Shown here: in pieces, positions 57,503 to 64,000 of the stretch
Position numbering within the stretch: position 1 is the stretch's first letter
Layout: each line of letters starts with the position of its first letter
From: Cornus controversa
Lineage: Eukaryota; Streptophyta; Magnoliopsida; Cornales; Cornaceae
Length of the DNA stretch: 64,000 bases
Assembly: GCA_026545225.1 (NCBI GenBank)
Contig: CM048846.1
Coordinates: 18,216,501-18,280,500 of the forward strand
Direction: 5' to 3'
Program-made: the position numbers and the translations under genes
Notes under the pieces: generated by a model
The model's database searches: none
What the model saw: the letters and a program-made list of their open reading frames with translations, nothing else
What the model was told of the DNA's origin: nothing

Positions 57503-58921
57503 TGTTCGGTGTGCAAAACGGGATAAAATATTTTGCAATAATGTCATTGTTATTTTACACCTCGACAAAAGAGAATTTATAAATACCTACAAATACTCTA
57601 CTAAAATTAGTTAAGTGATGAGTAGAGGTCGAACCCACAGAGACTACGTTTGGCTGGCTTGTTAAGTTGTCAGGACTTCATCTAGTTCAATTTAAAAGAA
57701 TTTGCTTTTGTCTTTTTATGGTAATGAACTTAAAATTAAATGATATAAAATAAAACATAAATTAAAGATAGAAGTTAAAGAAATAAAGAGTGGTTCAAAC
57801 TTCACCACTAGCCTCATAAACATATAAGACTTATAATAAACAGAGGAATTTATGTAAATGTGTACTAAATGACGTGTTTGGCAAGTACCACCTATAACGA
57901 CGTCACCAAAAGAATATATACACCTTAATATATTATAATCCATCTGCGATAAGTGTGATTTCCCTACCTACCTAATTACCTAAGTGTAACGAAATCACCA
58001 TCTCTTGATTTTCCTACCTACCTACTTACCTAAATGTAGTGAAATCACCGTCTCTAAGCATGGACTATGCAAATCTAGCTATGCATGTTATAGTGAAAAC
58101 TAGTCTCAAGCCATCACTTGTAGTCCTTGTGAAACTTACAAGTGTTGAGGATCATGTGAGAAATTTAAGCATTCTAAGACAAGAAGATAAATCACAACAC
58201 ATGAGCATGAAGAATTTGTAAACTTATATTCAAATAAGGCTCAAGGCAAGAGACATATACACAATAATACACAAAAACCCCAATTTACTACAATTAGAAC
58301 ATATTTACATGGCTAAGGCTTTGTTCAAGCCCTAGAGAAGAAGTTGGTTGATCGTGATGAGGTGGAAGAACTCCATAGACAGAGGCAATCCCAGCTCCAT
58401 CTAATCTTCAAGGCTCCGTCACAGCCTTCTTTGAAGTTTTCCCTCTCTAGACTTCTCTTTCTCTCTCACAAAATAATAATACTATTTACATATATCTATA
58501 TCTATTACAAATGTGTATCAATGTATCACAAATGTGTCTTAATCTATATCCTTACAAATGAGCTCTAAGCTCCTTTTATAAACAAAAATAAAAAGCATAT
58601 CCAGAGCATATTCCACGGCATATTCCGAAGCATATTCCTTAGTATATTCTATAAGATAAATAATAATTATTATTATTATTATTATAAAAATAAATAATAA
58701 TAAAATAAAAATAATTATCTTATGGAATTACGTATAAAGCTTGGACCGCACATGAAAACATCATTGAAGTCCCGAAATTACCAGACTTGATTGAATTTTG
58801 GAAAAAAGTCCTGAAATCAACAAAAACAAGAAAATAACATAAAAATACCAATATAAATGCAATTAAGGAATTAACATATGCAATTAAAGAAGTTTAAGTG
58901 TGCAACATTCAGCGCTTGTCA
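57503..58921 (-). mobile_element. solo LTR of an Athila-like family nested in TR-GAG copy 2
   Basis: TG...CA ends, 1419 bases, and target duplication TTTAA (57498-57502 and 58922-58926). The uninterrupted counterpart is found in copy 1 near 13955-13990. Read on the minus strand it starts TGACAAGCGCTGAATGTTGC, resembling LTR B at 31195, and has an AT trinucleotide repeat (about 58660-58690). No internal sequence remains, as expected after LTR-LTR recombination. Confidence 0.88.
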
Positions 58922-58984
58922 TTTAATACGGTTAGAATAAAACCTGTTGTACCTGCACATCCCTTAAACAACACAACCTGTGAA

Positions 58985-59130
58985 AAGCTTAATAAAGATA
59001 TAAACATGAATATTAATATCTCCCCCTTAATCTACTAAGCAAAAATATCTGATAAATATATCTTCCCCTTTGTCAAAGAATCTCATATCATATCATATAC
59101 ATATAACAATATCATCTCCCCCTTTTTGGA
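58985..59130 (-). other. polypurine-tract repeats of TR-GAG copy 2
   Basis: On the minus strand, AAGGGGGAGATAT (59024-59036), AAAGGGGAAGATAT (about 59060) and AAAAAGGGGGAGATGAT (about 59113-59129) match the three upstream tracts of copy 1. The fourth, next to the LTR, is AAAGGGTGAGAT (57366-57377). Confidence 0.7.
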
Positions 59131-59331
59131 ACAAATTGACAAAGTAAAAACCAGATAATAAGTATATAGAGAGAATAAGACAATAAGGAAGCAAAAATCA
59201 TCATCACTGATCAAATAAATATCCAAAATATATCAGTTGATGTAATAAACAAAAATAAATAATCTAGACATCAAAGATAAATAAGTCAACAACTGTCTAG
59301 AACAAAAGACAACAAGACCTAAAGTCTAAGT

Positions 59332-60330
59332 CTAGTCAGCCTCATCAGCAGACTCATCAGAAACAACAGGATCAAGCATCAAACCTAGACAAAATAGAGT
59401 TAACTACTTAAAGTCTAGGAAAACATAACTAAGTCGATCATCAAGACCTAATCCTCATCATCATCATGAGCTCCAAAAACTAGATATCAACATCTAACAA
59501 AAAGATGCTCTTGGACATGTAACTTCATATATTGAAATTTGCATCAAAGTTCACAAAAGTATTATCTAAGCACAAATATGGTATCCATAGAATAGACATT
59601 TAACTTAATCAAAGACACCATGTGTATCCAAAAATAAACAATTCTAAGTCATAAACCTAGCAAACAGATGAACTAGTTTGAATCATCAAAGCATCAAAGC
59701 CTAAAACTAGTTATCATCAATGATGTAGGATAATGAATGATGTCTATTATCAAAGATACATTGGGTACTCATAAGACTCGAATCATTATCCTTTACAGAT
59801 GGTTTATCAAGATTTGTCCTCAAATATTACAAAATAGTACCATATGTTAAGATCAAGAACATCAATTACTTGAGTCATAATAGTTATATTCACCTCAATG
59901 ATAATGTCAAATACTTTGATTGTAAAAGATAAAACATCCAAATAAAATATAATCCAAATCACATAAGGACTCCCAACCAAAGCCTTTCAAATCAACATTC
60001 TTGTCCACTTATAAAAATACTAACCTAGTTCTTTAATCTATCCATTAGAGCTACACCGAATGGAAGCATAAACAAGATCACAAGCTCCATTAAAGAATTC
60101 TGTTAAACACTTGGAGAGCAAGATTTTAAAAAAAAATTGAGCACAACTTGTTTGATTAATTACTTCAAAATCAACTCAACTCCTCCAAAGATAATCCCTT
60201 CCACCAATTTCAATCCAAAATCAATCACAAATATCAACCAAAATGATGTAGATTGTGTAGCACAAGATATGTTGAGGATTTATGCAATTTGAAGAAAAAT
60301 AAATTCCATTAATCGAACACCTAGTGTACA
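59332..60330 (-). pseudogene. deleted ORF2 locus of TR-GAG copy 2
   Basis: Only the last codons of ORF2 remain (59332-59385, ending in the same Asp/Ser-rich tail and stop as copy 1) and, beyond about 60290, the sequence upstream of its ATG. Roughly 900 bases of non-coding, AT-rich sequence with no similarity to copy 1 occupy the place of the coding region. I see no gene in that filler. Confidence 0.6.
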
Positions 60331-60605
60331 AGTCTAGAATCCCCAAATTTTAAAGATATTTGTTTGCACAATATCACCCAAATCAACAAACAATCAACAC
60401 AATACTCCAAAGATTCAATCCTAACCTCCAACAAACAATATCCAGAGAAATATGGATGAAGAGAAAGTAATGTGAGTTGGAGTGTTATAAGAGTATTTTA
60501 GAGTTAGAGAGATGATATGAGAGTGTAAGGTGCGAATGTGTAAGGAATGCAACTTAAAACATCAAGGCACGTGCACGAATTCCATCAAAACTGGGCATCC
60601 GCTAA

Positions 60606-60648
60606 GTGCGACCGGTCCTAATATTTGGGGACCGGTCCAACTTTGTGA
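60606..60648. promoter_or_regulatory. internal ACCGGT pair of TR-GAG copy 2
   Basis: GACCGGTCC and GGACCGGTCC flank TAATATTTGGG, the counterpart of the internal cluster at 12117-12145 in copy 1. The second pair is not preserved here. Confidence 0.5.
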
Positions 60649-61798
60649 ATTTTGAAAAATTACACTTTGGACCTCTAATTCACTAAGTACACTTCATCTC
60701 AACTTGATTTAACAATTAAGCACACAATATATGAAAAATAAACACAAAATTAATATAAAACATATTTTTGGATTTTTGAAAATTTTTTCAGAAAAAAAAA
60801 ATGAATAATCTCATGAGAATAATCAAAACAAATTTTTTAAAGAATAATATGAATCCTAAAATTTCTGAAAAGTTTCAAACATTTATAAATGCAGAATTTT
60901 AAAACCCATATTTATCCATGAAATTCATTCTCAAATTCATGATCATGACACAACTTCCAACACAAAAATATTTATAAAAATTTAAAAATTCATCTAATAA
61001 ATCCATGTGTGTGTGTGCAATCCAACTTCATCAAAAAATAATCAAATCCATTTGATTCATCTTCTAAAACATATTGGATAATAAGCAAATATAACTACAT
61101 ATGATCAAACAATTTTTCATCATTTTTTTTTCTAAGATAGTGGCTTTCACGCTTACGGGCAACCAGCTATTTTTCTCAAAACAACTCTTTAAGTTTTAAA
61201 GATATCTCATTGGAGATTTATATTGTAGTGGAAGCTACGAACAAATCCCGAAGGTAACCTTTTCCTTTTATCTTAGATATTCAGCAAATTTTCATTTTTT
61301 TCATGCTGAATAAAAACATAAATTTTTTCATCATTTTTTTTTCATTGATCATTTAAGCTTTCAATGCTACTTATACAATATATTCTAGTCAAATTCACAT
61401 TAGTTTTCAATCAATTCTTTGAGAGTTGGATTATTGCACAAATTGTATGGACTCAAAAGATTTACCTCTAAAAGAAATAAATACAGCACATTAGTCATCA
61501 ATGTTTAGATCATAAAATCAAGTACTTCATTCATTGACAAACTAAGTGTCCCAATTATGCATTCACAAATCAAAGTGAAATTCTAAATATATATAAAGAA
61601 TTTACATTATTTCTAAGAAAAATATAATTCTCATAATCTCATATGATTATTACTAAAAATAAAAATAAAAACTTATCCTAACCTAAAAAGATATGGTCCA
61701 ATGAAAAATAAATAGTGAACATAAGCTCAGTCCATGACCATCAAAGTCCTAATGACCTAGTTAGGGGGTTTTGCACCCAAAGACCTATTAGGAATAAA

Positions 61799-63824
61799 TC
61801 ACATAGTATCAACAGGCACAAACTTCTCCAAATCTTCCCTTTTCATCCATATTGTTTTAACATGCAATTTATCAAGAAAGTATTGTGCAAAAACAAAAAC
61901 ATTCTTTTTCTTGTTTGAATTCTTTTTAGCTTTAGAATTTTTGGATTTTTTCCAATAATGTGGCTTTTTAGCATGAATCCTATTCTTAGCAAAAGAATTA
62001 TGCACGTGAAAATCAGAATTAGAATGTCTTCTCTTTTTATAACAATAGTGTTGACTATGTCCATTCTTACCACAAAAAGAACAATAAAGCACATTGGACA
62101 CACTATTAGCATGCAAAGACTCAACTTGAGGCTTAGGTTTGGGTTCAGACACATTTAAGTTCTTGGGTTTAACAAAAGAAGTTTTTCTCTTAGATGATGA
62201 CCCAACAAAACCTAATCCAGTCTTATCTCCTACAGGCTTACCAACACTAATCATGCTATCAAGCTTAATATGCCCAGAAATAAAAAATAATTAATTTCTC
62301 TTGTGATTTTTTCAATTCAGCCTCAAGAAAATTAATTCTAGAAATAAGCATATCTTTAGCAGAAATAACTTGACTTACCTCGCTTTAGAGAAACTTGACT
62401 TTTCCTTGAAGATTCATAATTTCAACTTTATTCTCTTCAATTAACTTCAATTGATCTTTATTCTTTTTCTTCAAAGTTTCTTTCTCATATTTTTCTTGCT
62501 TCAGGTTCTCAGATTTTTTATTATAAGCTTCCAGCAATTTCTCAAAGAGTTCTGGCAGCTTGCTTTCACATGGTTCTACATCAGACTGCTCAACTTCTGA
62601 ATCATCAGACCCTCCTTGACTGAGAGTAGTGTATATCTTTGTTTCGCCTACATCAGAAGAAGAATCATTAACAGTATCATCATTCAGTAAAACAACAAAA
62701 GTAAGAGAATCATTCTCAACAGATGAATCACTATCAGAGTTAGAAGATTCAGACTCAGACATAATAGCTTTCATGACTCTCTTATTAGTGTTAGAACTTT
62801 TCTGTGCACCAAAGCTATTTTTCTTAGGACTTGGACATTGAAAAGATGTATGACCTTTACCCCCACATGTCCAACAAGTAAGCTCAGTCTCCCTAGAGTC
62901 ATCTTCTTTCTCCTTCCTTTCCTTACCTATGGATGATGAGCTTTGATTCCGAAAATTAGAAGGATTTCCTTTTCTCAAATTTCTAACTTTTTCATATTCA
63001 AGAATCTTTCTAAATTTCCTAGCAAGGAGTGTAACATTATTATCTGAATCATATTCAAAACTTTCAATTTTTTCAACTTCAAATTTTGAAGAATTTGAAA
63101 TATTTGACAAACTTGAAGACTTGGAAGTCTTTGAGAATTTTAAAACCAAATTTTTTTATTTCTAAAGCTTTGGATATTTCATCTCAAAAGTTTGAATTGA
63201 TCCAACTAACTCAGCCACCTCCATAGAATCTACATCTCTGCTCTCATCTAAGGCTTCTAACTTAGCTTGGAACCTATCAGGCAATGATCTTATGATTTTT
63301 CTAATAATCTGAAAAGATGGAATTTTCTCACCAAGGTTAGCACTACTTTGAACAATATAATTAAGTCTACCATAAAAATCAGAAAACATCTCATCTTCAT
63401 CCATTCTAATTGTTTCAAATTTAGTGGCAAGCATTTGTAACTTAGATCTCCTTACCTTGGTGGTACCCTCATGAGTTACCTATAAAATATCTCATGCTTC
63501 TTTCGAAGTGGAACAAGTAGAAATTATAGCAAATTCAGAAGGAATAACAGAATTAAATATAGCATAAAAACCCTTGTTGTTATTATTAGCATCTTCATAT
63601 TCAACATTAGACCATGTTGCTTTATCCTTTTCTATAGTCACAACAGCATCACCATCACCAATGGTCATGGTAGGAATTTTATAGCCACTCTCTACAGACA
63701 TCCAAACTTTCTCTCCTTGAGATTTTAAAAAGGCTTTCATGTGAGACTTCCAGAAAGTATAATTTGAACCATCAAACAAAGGAGTTCGCTGAATCGATCC
63801 ACCCTCTTTCATACTAGATTCCAT
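61799..63824 (-). pseudogene. copia-type gag of TR-GAG copy 2, multiple stops
   Basis: It starts at ATG 63824 (MESSMKEGGSIQRTPLF) and is collinear with the gag of copy 1. In-frame stops lie at 63494-63492 (TGA), 63482-63480 (TAG), 63164-63162 (TAG), 62387-62385 (TAA) and 61801-61799 (TGA). The frame shifts between about 62385 and 62260. Both CCHC knuckles are still readable (CWTCGGKGHTSFQC and CSFCGKNGHSQHYC), so the first knuckle lost in copy 1 survives here. It is non-functional. Confidence 0.88.
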
Positions 63825-63887
63825 GCTGATTTTTGAAAACAAAAATAATTTTTTGATTTAAAAACTACTCACAAATTAGAGAACACT

Positions 63888-63899
63888 ACTCTGATACCA
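63888..63899 (-). other. primer-binding site of TR-GAG copy 2
   Basis: On the minus strand it reads TGGTATCAGAGT, one mismatch from the tRNA-Met-type site of copy 1, two bases from the LTR. Confidence 0.85.
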
Positions 63900-63901
63900 A
63901 T

Positions 63902-64000
63902 TGTGAGTTATGCGGTGCGGAAGCGGTTGTGAAAAGTATTTAGAACCTAGAGGGGGTGAATAGGATCACTTGCTAGTTTGCTTAATTTTTAATTAATTCA
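63902..64000 (-). repeat. partial 5' LTR of TR-GAG copy 2
   Basis: The LTR end (TGTGAGTTATGCGGTGCGG on the plus strand) matches 56172 onward. The window stops 99 bases into it. Confidence 0.88.

Larger units (their letters stand above)
56172..64000 (-). mobile_element. second, older TR-GAG-like element, reverse orientation, cut by window end
   Basis: It has the same family features as 7552-15321, read on the minus strand: a partial 5' LTR (64000-63902), primer-binding site (63899-63888), gag (63824-61799), internal ACCGGT pair, polypurine tracts and 3' LTR (57364-56172). Gag carries at least five stops. ORF2 is almost entirely missing. A 1419-bp solo LTR of another family is inserted at 57503-58921. 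It is older than copy 1, judged by stops and LTR divergence. Confidence 0.9.

Noticed and set aside
1-64000. tRNA and rRNA genes
   Set aside because: I saw only primer-binding sites complementary to tRNA 3' ends, no cloverleaf-capable tRNA gene or rRNA sequence. A tRNAscan-SE run would settle it.

Overview
The window is AT-rich nuclear DNA of a flowering plant, most likely a eudicot. The evidence is plant Ty1/copia- and Ty3/gypsy-type LTR retrotransposons, primer-binding sites for plant tRNA-Met and tRNA-Asp, a plant-type methylesterase gene with two introns, TRIM elements and a CACTA transposon end. I cannot name the species. Most of the window is nested mobile DNA. The only near-complete host gene I recognise is the methylesterase-like gene.

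Layout. Positions 1-6900 are mostly non-coding but hold three unrelated gene pieces: one YchF/OLA1 exon, the last three exons of a Gly/Ser/Tyr-rich protein, and one frameshifted metallophosphoesterase exon. A cluster of hairpin repeats follows at 6896-7450. At 7552-15321 lies a complete young LTR element with 1204-bp LTRs and a GGAGG target duplication. It has a copia-type gag and a second ORF of the putative plant transposon protein type, but no protease, integrase or reverse transcriptase (a TR-GAG-like, non-autonomous element). It sits inside one copy of a duplicated segment (7452-7551 plus 15327-16963, and 18091-19695). The second copy (20594-22247 and 24834-26277) flanks the methylesterase-like gene (22547-24595, minus). 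From 26281 to 38278 there are decayed Athila-like 3' ends and LTRs, TRIMs, a tandem TRIM concatemer and a 1.43-kb non-autonomous LTR element. At 39608-52719 is a 13.1-kb Athila-type gypsy element with target duplication ATAAG. Its gag-pol is one frame broken by three stops, and its 3' ORF is intact. It is followed by a CACTA end (to 53359), a Tat-lineage remnant with an antisense ORF (53647-56171), and an older reverse copy of the TR-GAG-like element (56172 to the window end) that carries a nested solo LTR.

How the parts work together. The most striking pattern is architectural. Two unrelated elements (copia-gag type and Athila type) each carry a family-specific cluster of short palindromes in the LTR, about 60-125 bp upstream of a TATA-like box. 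Each repeats the same palindromes inside the element, again before a TATA-like box, just upstream of a 3' ORF of the same protein type. In the Athila element a consensus intron separates that internal promoter-like region from the ORF. This suggests two co-regulated transcription units per element. All comparisons here were made by eye; percentages and ages are approximate.
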